Shown here: piece by piece, positions 1 to 8,389 of the stretch
Numbering within the stretch: position 1 is the first letter of the stretch
How the letters are laid out: each line of letters starts with the position of its first letter
Source: Planctomycetaceae bacterium
Lineage (GTDB): Bacteria; Planctomycetota; Planctomycetia; Planctomycetales; Planctomycetaceae
Assembly: GCA_021732845.1 (NCBI GenBank)
Contig: JAKFUF010000001.1
Span: 62,001 to 126,000, forward strand
Length of the DNA: 64,000 nucleotides
Direction: 5' to 3'
Program-made: the position numbers and the translations under genes
Notes under the pieces: model-generated
The model's input: the letters and a program-made list of their open reading frames with translations, nothing else
Databases searched by the model: none
Told to the model about the DNA's origin: nothing

Positions 1-774
1 CAGCCGCTGCACCGTTTTCTTCCTCAACTGCAACTGGACCAGCGATTCCAGCAATTGAGCCTTCGCCTGACCCACCTGGGCCGCATCAATCAGGGCGAGC
101 ATTTCGCCGGCCTTAACATCAGCACCCAATCCTTTGAAAACGAAGGCGACCGTGCCGGGAACACGCGTCGTGAGATGAGCCACCCGCGAGGGATCGAACA
201 TCAATTCGCCATTGGCGGAGATGGCGTCCAGCATGGGACGTTCCTGCACCACATCCACATCAATCCCAGACTTCTCCACGCTTTCCGCGGATGAGAACTG
301 CACCCGGCTCGTGTGCATCGTGTTGCGGCTGTTGTTCTCCGGGCGGGCAATCAGTGCGATGGCCTGCGTGGTGTCATATTTCGGAAGCTGCGGAGCATCC
401 TTGACCTGCGCCAGTTCTGGATGGTGGATCACGCATTCGGCCACGCCGTGTTCGCGGCAGAACCCAATCGGCTTGCGTTTCGGCAGCAGATCCTTGACGC
501 ACTCGATGCATTTTGACTCTGGAACGCCGTGTTCCTCGCACCAATCGTCGGCTGGTACGACCGCGGTGCCCGTCAACTCCGAAAGCTTGGGCAGTTTCCA
601 GCCGGTGTGATGGCCGAGGTACATCACGCCGCCGAGCAGCGAGAAGACCACTAGATTGGGCAAGGCGTTCAGCATCTTGTTGAGCCACCGCCCGGAAGTC
701 CCCATTGCCAATCGAGAATCGGGTGAATGGGAGGGGGCGGCCGAGCGCGCAGGCGCAGAAACGGCAGAGGACAT
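1..774 (-). CDS. RND efflux periplasmic adaptor, 3' part off the left edge
   Basis: Reading the minus strand from ATG at 774 gives 258 open codons to base 1, so the C-terminal part is missing. One membrane anchor lies near residues 38-54. It is followed by two Cys/His motifs, DWCEEHGVPESKCIEC and FCREHGVAECVIHHPE, and then the start of a barrel/lipoyl region (VAHLTTRVPGTVAFVFKGLG). Adaptors of this class link an inner-membrane RND pump to a TolC-like outer-membrane channel. The N-terminal Cys/His motifs suggest metal capture, probably of a soft divalent or monovalent ion; this is inference. The Cys-rich secreted protein at 930-1442 lies just upstream on the same strand, as in the other metal loci here. 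Pump substrate cannot be told from the visible part. Confidence 0.85.
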   Translation of the reverse strand, partial: MSSAVSAPARSAAPSHSPDSRLAMGTSGRWLNKMLNALPNLVVFSLLGGVMYLGHHTGWKLPKLSELTGTAVVPADDWCEEHGVPESKCIECVKDLLPKRKPIGFCREHGVAECVIHHPELAQVKDAPQLPKYDTTQAIALIARPENNSRNTMHTSRVQFSSAESVEKSGIDVDVVQERPMLDAISANGELMFDPSRVAHLTTRVPGTVAFVFKGLGADVKAGEMLALIDAAQVGQAKAQLLESLVQLQLRKKTVQRL

Positions 775-929
775 GGAGTTGTCTCCGGCAAATCAGTTGG
801 GAAGGACGCTTGAAGCGTGGCGTCGAATGGCGACAGCGACGCTACGGAGAGTCGGGCGAGAGAACGCGGGCAACGACGATCAATGGAAGACCGTCGAACT
901 TGGCCGGGAACGCCGAGAAGAAGGCTGCA

Positions 930-1442
930 TCAGCAGCGGATATTGACCGTCGACAGCACCATGAGCGCAGCGCTTCGCATCAATGGTGACCTCGGCCACT
1001 CACTTTGAGCTGCATGGCACACTTGGTCATCTGTCGCCAGCAGTGCTGGGACAGACCCCCAGAATTGCAGGGCAGACAACAGATCGTGGCTGACCGTCGA
1101 CCGTCCAACGGAGGCCGTTTGACCGGTTGCCACAAGTTGATGCGTGCATTCACTGGAAATGGAGGCGATTGTCGGGGCTTCGTCCGGTACCGGAGATTGC
1201 GAGTCACCGTCCCCGTCATCACCTTCATGGCCGCATGAGTGCGATCCGCACTTCTCTGGACCATGCCCACAATCTGGATGGGGCGACGGGGGGTGATCGT
1301 CGAGGTGACAGCAGACGCAGGCTTCAGGCCCGGCATCCAGACAGCACATTTCGCCGTCGACCTTGATGCAAAGGTAAACAGCCCTACTGCTTCCGAGAAG
1401 CTGTGTGGCTACCAGCATCAAAATGAACGACAGTTTGAACAT
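930..1442 (-). CDS. Small secreted Cys/His-rich protein heading a metal-efflux operon
   Basis: 170 residues from ATG at 1442; an upstream in-frame TTG exists at 1463, but the ATG has GGGA six bases before it. A signal peptide (MFKLSFILMLVATQLLGSSR) is followed by a Cys cluster (MCCLDAGPEACVCCHLDD) and a His/Cys/Asp-rich stretch (CGHGPEKCGSHSCGHEG). The C-terminal half is unremarkable. No family is recognised with certainty. Position (first gene before an adaptor) and composition recall the small periplasmic proteins that precede czc/cus-type operons, so a periplasmic metal-binding or sensing role is inferred. Similar genes occupy the same place at 7654-8091 and 60065-60586. Confidence 0.6.
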   Translation of the reverse strand: MFKLSFILMLVATQLLGSSRAVYLCIKVDGEMCCLDAGPEACVCCHLDDHPPSPHPDCGHGPEKCGSHSCGHEGDDGDGDSQSPVPDEAPTIASISSECTHQLVATGQTASVGRSTVSHDLLSALQFWGSVPALLATDDQVCHAAQSEWPRSPLMRSAALMVLSTVNIRC

Positions 1443-1550
1443 TACGATCCCAACCTGAATCAACGTCTCGTAATTGTATCGGTCAGTTAGACCCGCTGCA
1501 ATTCGGGAATTTTTCGCAATTTTCCGGTTCCGCGGATTATCCGTACATCT

Positions 1551-1889
1551 TTAACCGCGTGGACTCAGCAGGATCCAGCAGCCAATCGAAACGCCAGCCA
1601 GCATCGCACCCGCAGCCATTGCCGCCCAAAATCCCAAACCGAGCCGTTCAGCAAAGGCCAGTGGGATAAAGAAAGGCAGCCCAAGCGGTACAAGGATCAG
1701 CGTCTCTCGCGCCATGCTCGAAAGGCTCTTGAGATCATGATCGCGAAACCATGCCGCGCCGAATGCCAGAATGCTGACCAAGGGCAGCGTCAAAAGGAAT
1801 GCTCCCAAGCGCGGCGAGCGCCGGGAAACTTCCGACACCGCCAGAATGAGGATGACCGAAATGACAACTCTGAGAATCATCAAGACCAT
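1551..1889 (-). CDS. DUF3147-like small membrane protein
   Basis: 112 residues from ATG at 1889 (GGGG eight bases upstream); another ATG 33 bases earlier would add MFATRLSAGDD. The sequence is almost all hydrophobic with four predicted membrane spans (starting ILRVVISVILILAVSE, then LGAFLLTLPLVSILAF, ETLILVPLGLPFFIPLAF, FWAAMAAGAMLAGVSIGCWI). The motif SRRSPRLGAFLLTLPLVS matches the small integral membrane family DUF3147. Its function is unknown in general. It follows the CzcA pump and lipoprotein on the same strand, so it probably belongs to that metal-efflux operon as its last gene. Confidence 0.65.
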   Translation of the reverse strand: MVLMILRVVISVILILAVSEVSRRSPRLGAFLLTLPLVSILAFGAAWFRDHDLKSLSSMARETLILVPLGLPFFIPLAFAERLGLGFWAAMAAGAMLAGVSIGCWILLSPRG

Positions 1890-2005
1890 GTCATCCCCTG
1901 CTGAGAGACGTGTTGCGAACAATCACAGCGGCGACCAATACGCCCGTTCCCACGCCGCGTCAACGAATTTGCGCGGTGTGGACGCGGACGGTTTCAGACC
2001 AGGGT

Positions 2006-2524
2006 CTAATTGCTCTTCGGGTCGGTGTGAGGCTCTTCTTTGAAATCTCCCGCGTATGGCGTGCCATTGACATCGCCACTGATGGTGCCGGCGAATTCCT
2101 GGACCACGCCCAACTTTTCGTTCTTGCCGACGAAGCGTGAAGACGTGCCTTCCGTTTCCCCTGCGAGTGGCTTCGCGGTCAATTCGATTTGAAACGCAGG
2201 CTCACTGATGGTCAGCAGCAGCTTTCCATCGGCAGTCTTGATCGGCGCGGGCGTCTTTTCGTCGCTCCCAATGACGTAGACCGTCGTCGTCTGCAGTTCG
2301 TGATCGACTGTGAACTCGACGTGGTACTTCCCGCCGCCCCAGTCGGCGAGCGTGCCTTCGTGCGGACCCGCTCCGTGTCCATGACCAGCCTGCCCCACCT
2401 TGGAAGCGGTTGCTGCCGGTGACGCAGGTGCGGTCGTGGCTGGTGGCGCAGACGGCTGACACCCGGCGGAAATTACAACCAGAACCACAGTGGCGATGAA
2501 GTGTTGTCGACAGTTGGGAATCAC
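2006..2524 (-). CDS. Metal-efflux-associated lipoprotein
   Basis: I choose the GTG at 2524. It is preceded by GGAG with eight bases between, and it gives a classic lipoprotein signal ending in the lipobox VISAGC. The alternative ATG at 2620 overlaps the pump stop codon but adds 32 residues before the signal peptide. After the Cys comes a Pro/Ala/Thr-rich linker, a His motif (GHGHGAGPHEG) and a domain of about 110 residues. That domain resembles the N-terminal half of the lipoprotein at 60858-61736: both have HG, then YH.E..., ...D.K, and SRFVGKN or SQFVGTL. It probably binds metal ions at the outer or inner membrane surface as an accessory to the pump encoded upstream. The function is inferred from context. 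Confidence 0.7.
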   Translation of the reverse strand: MIPNCRQHFIATVVLVVISAGCQPSAPPATTAPASPAATASKVGQAGHGHGAGPHEGTLADWGGGKYHVEFTVDHELQTTTVYVIGSDEKTPAPIKTADGKLLLTISEPAFQIELTAKPLAGETEGTSSRFVGKNEKLGVVQEFAGTISGDVNGTPYAGDFKEEPHTDPKSN

Positions 2525-2616
2525 GGGTGAATCTCCAGAAGCAGGTCTTGTTCTGCCCACAGGCAAGAACGGATTTGAAGGGTTCCGGTACTCCCCGGAA
2601 CCAAGTTTTTCATCCA

Positions 2617-5600
2617 TCATTCGAGTCCTCGATTCGGGTTGTCCGGCGAGTTCTCAATTTGGGACAGCTTCACGGCATCCCGACCGCTGAACTTCCAGAA
2701 CAGGCCGGGATGGATCAGGAACTCACAGAATGTGGAGGTGATCAGGCCGCCAAGAATCACCGTGGCCACCGGATACAGGATCTCCCGTCCGGGTTCCTGT
2801 CCGCCGACCACCAGCGGAATCAACCCGATTCCTGCGGTCAGAGCAGTCATCAACACGGGAGCGAGCCGCTCCAGGCTGCCGCGCAGCACCATGTTCTCCG
2901 AAAATTCCTCGCCTTCCTCTTTCATCAAATGGAAGTAGTGAGTGACGAGCAGAATTCCGTTGCGAACGGCGATCCCGCCCAGGGAGATAAAGCCGACGAG
3001 GCTGGCAACGGTGAGCGACTGCTGCGTGATCACGAGCGCCAGCACGCCCCCGATGAAGGCGGTGGGCAGGGCGTTGAGGATTTGCAGGACGATGCGGACG
3101 GACGGATAGAGAATCATCAGCACGACAAACATCCCAACCACCGAGATGGCGGCCAGCACGACGATGAGCGTCGTCGCGCGCCGCTGGCTTTCAAACTGCC
3201 CGCCATACTCGATGAAATATCCTTCAGGAAGCGTGACCTGCCGGCCGACGCGGTTCTGGATCTCGGCAACGGCGCTCGCCAGGTCGCGGTCCTGTGTGTT
3301 GCAGCGGACCACGATTCGGCGGCGGGCGTTTTCGCGGTTGACCGAGTTCGGGCCAACCCCTTCGCCGATGTCCGCCAGTTCCCGCAGCTCAATCTGACCG
3401 CGGTCGTCAGGGAGGTCGATCCGCAGTCTTCCCAGATTTGCATAATCTGTGCGGTAGCTCTCCTCCAACCGCACCAGCAGGTCAAACCGCCGCTGTCCCT
3501 CCAAAACCTGTGAGACCACTTCTCCCTGCAGGGCCGTCTGCAGGACGCGTCCCACGTAAGCCCGCGTCACTCCGTAAAACGCCAGGTCATCCGCCCGCAG
3601 GCGGATGTGGAGTTCTTCCGTCTGCCGTATCGGCTCGATGACCGGGGGGGTGACCCCCGGAACATCCTGCATGGCGGTCTTGATCCGCTCCGCCAGTTGC
3701 AGCAGCACATCCAGGTCGTCGCCGTGAACCTTGATGGCGATCTGGGCATACACCCCCGAGACCATGTGGCTGATCATGTGCGCCAGCGGTTGCTCGACTT
3801 CGATGTCCACGCCGGGCACTTCGCTCCGCAGTTCCTTGAGCAGTTGCTGAAGGATTTCCTCACGGTGCCGGCCGCTGGCAGGGTTGATGCTGAGAATGTA
3901 TTCCCCGGCATTGACCGGCGCGGCATGCTCATCCATCTCGGCCCGTCCCGTACGGCGGACGAAATGCAGGATTTCGCCCTTGGGCCGCTGCTCCGATTTC
4001 TGCATCTGGCGGAACTTGGCGTCGATCAGCCCCGAAGCCTGATTGGAAGCGTCGAGTGATGAGCCCGGCGGAAGCGTCACATTGACCAGGACGCTGCCTT
4101 CATCAAATTGCGGCAGAAAGTCGCGGCCGAGATGCGCCAGCTCCCAGCCGGCAAATGCCACACCCAACCAGGTGATGGCCAGCAGCCACACCGGGTGCGC
4201 CATGCTCAACCGGATCAGGGGGCTGACGAGCGACTTCAACATTCGCAACAGCCAGCCATCCTGCTCGTGATGCGTGGCTCGCGATTGCGGAAGCAAATAG
4301 TACGAAAGAACCGGTGTGACGGTCAGCGACACGATCAGCGAGGCCAGAATCGAAACGATGTACGCCACGCCGAGTGGCGCGAACAGCCGGCCTTCAACAC
4401 CCGACAGGGCAAACAGCGGGAGGAACACCAGGATCACGACCACCGTGCCAAACACGATGGCGCTGCGAATTTCATTGCTCGCCTCATAGACGACCCTTAG
4501 CGCTGGCTTGGGGTTTGGAAGCGCGTTGTTTTCCTTGAGCCGCCGAAAAATATTCTCGACATCCACGATGGCGTCGTCGACCAGTTCGCCCATGGCAACC
4601 GCGATGCCCCCCAGCGTCATCACGTTGATCGACAGATTGGTTCCGGTCACCATGCCGATCATCCGGAACACCAGCGTCGTGATGACCAGCGACAGTGGGA
4701 TGGCCGTCAAGGTGATGAATGTCGTGCGAAAATTCAGGAGGAACAGGAAGAGGATGACCATGACGAGCCCGGCCCCGATCGCCAGCGCTTCGCCCACATT
4801 GAAGATGCCACGGTCGATGAAATTCTTCAGCCGGAAAAGCTCGGAGTTCACGACGACATCCGCCGGCAGGGCCGACTCCACCTCCCGAAATGCGGCGTCA
4901 ATCTTGTCGGTCAAAGTGCGGGTATCAACGTGCGGCTGCTTGGCGATGGTGAAGACCACGCCCGGCCGCCCGTTCACGCTGCCATCCCCACGCTTGAATT
5001 GCGGCCCTTGGACAACCGTTGCCACCTGCCTCAGGAGAATTGTCCGCTGTGGGTGCACCCGAATCGGCACCTTGCGAAGATCATCAATGACGCGTGCCGG
5101 GTCCGGTCCCAGCCGCCCGAGAATGCGGATCGGGCGCTCGGTTTCGCCCTGGACGGCAAAGCCCCCGCTGGTGTTGACGTTGCTGTCCTTGAGCGCCTGT
5201 TCGACCTGTTGCAGCGTCACGCCATATTCGAGCAGAGCCGCGGGATCGATCAGGATTTGGTACTGTTTGCGGGCTCCACCCTGAATGAAGACTTCGGCGA
5301 TGCCGGGGATCTTGAGCAGCCGGGGACGAATGATCCAGTCCGCCGTGGTGCGGAGCGCCATGTGCTGCTCTTCCCCGCTGGGAAAGCTGACCTCGTGCTT
5401 TTCCCCCGCCACTGTGAGCGTCGCGATGCGTTCGGGTGTCTCTCCGGGCATCGGCGCTGAATCGCCCGTCAGCGCCGGTTCGTGCCAGTCGACTTTGTGT
5501 ACCGGAATGGATTCCCAGCTTTGCGGGCGATGGCGGTCCGCGACTTTCCACACGCCAACCTTCGGCCCCGCTGCGCTGGTTGTCAGTTCCGCCAGCCAGC

Positions 5601-6084
5601 CCGTTTTGGCGATCGGCACCAGTTCGCCGCCATGCGGTCCCTGCTGCCGGTAGATGCCGGCAATTACAATCTGACCCATGATCGAAGCGGTTGGCGTCAT
5701 CTGCGGCCGGATCCCCTCCGGCAGCACGTTGGCCACAGTGGTGAGCCGTTCCTGCACGGTCTGCCGTGCGGCACGGACATCGGTGGCCCAGTTGAATTCG
5801 ATGTAAATGACGTTCAGCCCCGCGGTGGTCTGACTGCGGACCGCTTCCACGCCATTTGCCCCCAGCAGCGAGATTTCAATCGGCTGGGTGACGAGCGTTT
5901 CCACCTCTTCGGTCGCCAGGCCCGGGCATTCGGTGATGATCACCACCCGCGGACGATCCAGATCGGGAAACACATCGATCGGCATCTCCGTGGCGAGGTA
6001 GCTGCCATAAAACAGCAGGGCCAGGCTGATGACTACCACCAGCATGCGGTAACGCAGGGCAAACCGAATCACGGCGGTAAGCAT
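2617..6084 (-). CDS. Heavy-metal efflux RND pump, CzcA/CusA family
   Basis: 1155 residues from ATG at 6084 (GAGGAAG just upstream). Inner-membrane proton-driven pump: N-terminal helix, then the family signature MPIDVFPDLDRPRV near residue 34, the TM4 proton-relay motif GGIAVAMGELVDDAIVDVEN, a second porter loop (FLPQFDEGSVLVNVTLPPGS) and the C-terminal membrane bundle. It forms a tripartite system with the adaptor at 6096-7499, 11 bases upstream. It is longer than the roughly 1040 residues usual for the family. The excess lies in the porter domain between IVIAGI (about residue 143) and LRTTADW (about 244), where CzcA proteins normally have about 15 residues and this one has about 100. The acidic TM4 pair suggests a divalent-metal (Zn/Co/Cd/Ni) rather than strictly Cu/Ag pump. 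Substrate is not proven. Confidence 0.95.
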   Translation of the reverse strand: MLTAVIRFALRYRMLVVVISLALLFYGSYLATEMPIDVFPDLDRPRVVIITECPGLATEEVETLVTQPIEISLLGANGVEAVRSQTTAGLNVIYIEFNWATDVRAARQTVQERLTTVANVLPEGIRPQMTPTASIMGQIVIAGIYRQQGPHGGELVPIAKTGWLAELTTSAAGPKVGVWKVADRHRPQSWESIPVHKVDWHEPALTGDSAPMPGETPERIATLTVAGEKHEVSFPSGEEQHMALRTTADWIIRPRLLKIPGIAEVFIQGGARKQYQILIDPAALLEYGVTLQQVEQALKDSNVNTSGGFAVQGETERPIRILGRLGPDPARVIDDLRKVPIRVHPQRTILLRQVATVVQGPQFKRGDGSVNGRPGVVFTIAKQPHVDTRTLTDKIDAAFREVESALPADVVVNSELFRLKNFIDRGIFNVGEALAIGAGLVMVILFLFLLNFRTTFITLTAIPLSLVITTLVFRMIGMVTGTNLSINVMTLGGIAVAMGELVDDAIVDVENIFRRLKENNALPNPKPALRVVYEASNEIRSAIVFGTVVVILVFLPLFALSGVEGRLFAPLGVAYIVSILASLIVSLTVTPVLSYYLLPQSRATHHEQDGWLLRMLKSLVSPLIRLSMAHPVWLLAITWLGVAFAGWELAHLGRDFLPQFDEGSVLVNVTLPPGSSLDASNQASGLIDAKFRQMQKSEQRPKGEILHFVRRTGRAEMDEHAAPVNAGEYILSINPASGRHREEILQQLLKELRSEVPGVDIEVEQPLAHMISHMVSGVYAQIAIKVHGDDLDVLLQLAERIKTAMQDVPGVTPPVIEPIRQTEELHIRLRADDLAFYGVTRAYVGRVLQTALQGEVVSQVLEGQRRFDLLVRLEESYRTDYANLGRLRIDLPDDRGQIELRELADIGEGVGPNSVNRENARRRIVVRCNTQDRDLASAVAEIQNRVGRQVTLPEGYFIEYGGQFESQRRATTLIVVLAAISVVGMFVVLMILYPSVRIVLQILNALPTAFIGGVLALVITQQSLTVASLVGFISLGGIAVRNGILLVTHYFHLMKEEGEEFSENMVLRGSLERLAPVLMTALTAGIGLIPLVVGGQEPGREILYPVATVILGGLITSTFCEFLIHPGLFWKFSGRDAVKLSQIENSPDNPNRGLE

Positions 6085-6095
6085 GGGACTTCCTC

Positions 6096-7499
6096 TCAGT
6101 GAGCGGCGTGGGTGGTGCCGTCCGCATGGACGTGAATGCCGGCGGGAACCCCGCTTGCCTGGGCCTTCAGCACGCGGTTGAGCGAGGCCGCTCCGCTCTG
6201 CGCCAGAAACCAGCCGGGAGAGACGCTGCCGTCGTTTGCCAGCACAATGTGCAGCCGGTCTTCATGCAGGATCCGCACCGGGCGGCGGTCAAACAGATCG
6301 CCGTTCTGGCGGAAGACGTAGGCTTCCGGGCCCTCTCTGACCACTGCCAGTGCTGGCAGCACGATCACATTCTTGAACTCTTCGACGGGGATTTGGAGCC
6401 GCACCCGCTGACCGGGCCGGTAGCGCCAGACAATGAAAGTCTGCCCCTCCTTCTGGTACGACCGCGATTGGTTGGTCAGGGGGATGAAAAAGCTGAACGT
6501 CCGGCTCGCCGAGTCGACGGAATTTGCGAGGTGTCGGATCTCGAATTTTTGATGGAATGGGGGCCAGTGCTGGGTGTCATCTTCGGCGAATTCGACCTCG
6601 ATCGGCCAAGCCTGTTGAGCCGCCTTTTCGAGTGCGGGGGCTTCTCGCTTGAAGGCATGTCCGCAGAGGTAGAGCGAATGATGATTGGCGAGCACGCCCA
6701 GAAGCTGGCCCGCTTGAACCTGCGTTCCCAGGTCGACCTTTAGATCCTGGACTTCGTAAGCCAGCGATTTCTCTCCTTCATCCACCAGATCCCCATTTTT
6801 GGCTTCCACCGTGGCAGTCAGCCTCAGCGCCGGCGGAGCCACGATATCGACAGAGGCGACGAACCGTCCTTCCGTCACCTCGGCAATCTGCGCGGGGTTG
6901 AGCCCCCGCGTCAGCAAATCCTGGCGGTAGCCCTGCATCGCGGCCTGTTGCCGGCGCAATTGCTGGTCGAGATCGATGAGCCGCGCCTGTGGAATTGCCC
7001 CTCCTTCGGCGACCTTGGTCAAACGCTGCTGCTGCTCCCTGATCAGTTCTGTTTCGCGGCTCGCCTTGAACAGTTCCAGTTGCGTGTTTTGAATGTACTC
7101 GCTGGCGAGCCGGAACGTGAACAGCCTGTCGCCTGAGCGGACTGTGTCGCCGGGGAAGGCATGCACCTGGGTGACAACGCCCACGGCGGGCGCTGTCACC
7201 CCACGATCTGAGAACCCCGGACGATCCACAATCTCCCCCGGAATCAAGATGGATCGCCAGTAGGTTTGCAGCTTCACCGGGTGCGAGATCAACTCCAGAT
7301 TCTGCCTGGCCTGGGCGCTGAGTTGCAGGACTTTGACCTCCTGCTGCGGTGCCGGTGCGTTTTTGGCGAGTTGGGGAGCTGCCGCTGGCTGAAACAGCGC
7401 CAAAAGCTGCCCCCGATAGCGCACAGCACCGGCCATCATTCCGGCGACGATGAACAGCGCGAAGATCCATGGACCAACGCGAACGCGGGGTTGCGTCAT
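6096..7499 (-). CDS. RND efflux periplasmic adaptor (HlyD/CzcB type)
   Basis: 467 residues, ATG at 7499. A single N-terminal membrane anchor (GPWIFALFIVAGMMAGAVRY) is followed by the family layout: barrel-sandwich half (GVVTQVHAFPGDTVRSGDRL), an alpha-helical hairpin of about 110 residues rich in Gln, Arg and Leu, the second lipoyl half (VQAGQLLGVL), a beta-barrel domain and a membrane-proximal domain. The C-terminus ends in a His-rich tail (GIHVHADGTTHAAH) that could bind metal. It bridges the pump encoded 11 bases downstream to an outer-membrane channel. No TolC gene lies in this operon, so a channel encoded elsewhere, possibly the one at 23327, would be needed. Confidence 0.92.
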   Translation of the reverse strand: MTQPRVRVGPWIFALFIVAGMMAGAVRYRGQLLALFQPAAAPQLAKNAPAPQQEVKVLQLSAQARQNLELISHPVKLQTYWRSILIPGEIVDRPGFSDRGVTAPAVGVVTQVHAFPGDTVRSGDRLFTFRLASEYIQNTQLELFKASRETELIREQQQRLTKVAEGGAIPQARLIDLDQQLRRQQAAMQGYRQDLLTRGLNPAQIAEVTEGRFVASVDIVAPPALRLTATVEAKNGDLVDEGEKSLAYEVQDLKVDLGTQVQAGQLLGVLANHHSLYLCGHAFKREAPALEKAAQQAWPIEVEFAEDDTQHWPPFHQKFEIRHLANSVDSASRTFSFFIPLTNQSRSYQKEGQTFIVWRYRPGQRVRLQIPVEEFKNVIVLPALAVVREGPEAYVFRQNGDLFDRRPVRILHEDRLHIVLANDGSVSPGWFLAQSGAASLNRVLKAQASGVPAGIHVHADGTTHAAH

Positions 7500-7653
7500 G
7501 GGAGACCTGAATGTGGAAGGGCATGCCAGCCACGGCAGACCCCGGTCGCGTGCGATTCATGCACAGGCGGAGGGCTGCGGCTGCACTCGAAGCAGAAATC
7601 ACCACTGCGGGCGAAGCCGGCGCAGGATGAACCGAGTGAGCGTCTGCTGCCTG

Positions 7654-8091
7654 TCAGATACGCAGCAGGTGCGGCAGGAGTTTCAGCGCAGACCGCGCTT
7701 GTTCGACGGGCGGACCCGAGTTCATTCCGCTCACGGCGATTGAGATCACCGGCGTCCCGAGCAGCCCGACCGATGCGCAGATCGAGCCCAATCGCGCAAG
7801 TTCGGGGAATTGCTCTCGTTCGACGGATGCCATCAGAATTTCATTGCTCACGTAGACCGCGTCTTCATCGTGTGTAGGCGGAGTCTGTGGTGGGATTGCA
7901 GGCGATCCCGATGGCGAACTGTGATGGTCAGGACTGAGCGAATGTGGATGCCCATGACCAGAGAGATGCACATGCGGCCGAGTTGCGTGCTTTGCTTGAT
8001 CCAGGTGGATGTCGCGAGAATGAAAATGCGGCACCACAACTCCCTGCAACAAAAGTTGAATGGTCAGCAGATTCACAAAGACAACTCGCAT
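7654..8091 (-). CDS. Small secreted His-rich protein heading a metal-efflux operon
   Basis: 145 residues from ATG at 8091, which has GGAG eight bases upstream; a TTG at 8112 is possible but less likely. Signal peptide MRVVFVNLLTIQLLLQGVVV, then a His-rich stretch (HFHSRDIHLDQAKH, HVHLSGHGHPHSLSPDHHSS). The rest has no recognised domain. It is the first gene of the minus-strand RND operon, 154 bases ahead of the adaptor. Composition suggests periplasmic binding of Zn, Cu, Ni or Co; the role is inferred only. Compare the genes at 930-1442 and 60065-60586, which are Cys-rich rather than His-rich but sit in the same place. Confidence 0.6.
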   Translation of the reverse strand: MRVVFVNLLTIQLLLQGVVVPHFHSRDIHLDQAKHATRPHVHLSGHGHPHSLSPDHHSSPSGSPAIPPQTPPTHDEDAVYVSNEILMASVEREQFPELARLGSICASVGLLGTPVISIAVSGMNSGPPVEQARSALKLLPHLLRI

Positions 8092-8344
8092 CGCAGTACT
8101 CCACAGTGTCAAGTCTACGAGTTGACCCCGCTGGAGACAAGGAGCTCGTTGACAGGTGGTGCGGCGACTAGCCCTAAAATAAGCGTATTCCCCGACGATT
8201 CTGCCACCAAAACGATGGCAGACCCGTGGCCTGTCGCCATGGCGTCGAAGTGACGGTCTGCGGTGGATTGTTATGGACAGAGGTTCCGTTCTTGGTTTGG
8301 CGTTGGCGGCAAAGGGGTTGGTTGGCGGTTGTCGTAGTCAGGGC

Positions 8345-8384
8345 TGGCTCATCAGGTTGTCGGCCGCACGATCCGGATGAGCCA
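8345..8384 (-). terminator. Inverted repeat just after the IS1380 transposase
   Basis: TGGCTCATCAGG (8345-8356) pairs with CCGGATGAGCCA (8373-8384) with one mismatch, leaving a 16-base loop. It begins five bases past the transposase stop codon on the minus strand. There is no T-run, so it may be a terminator or part of the element's end. Confidence 0.4.
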
Positions 8385-8389
8385 CGGCG

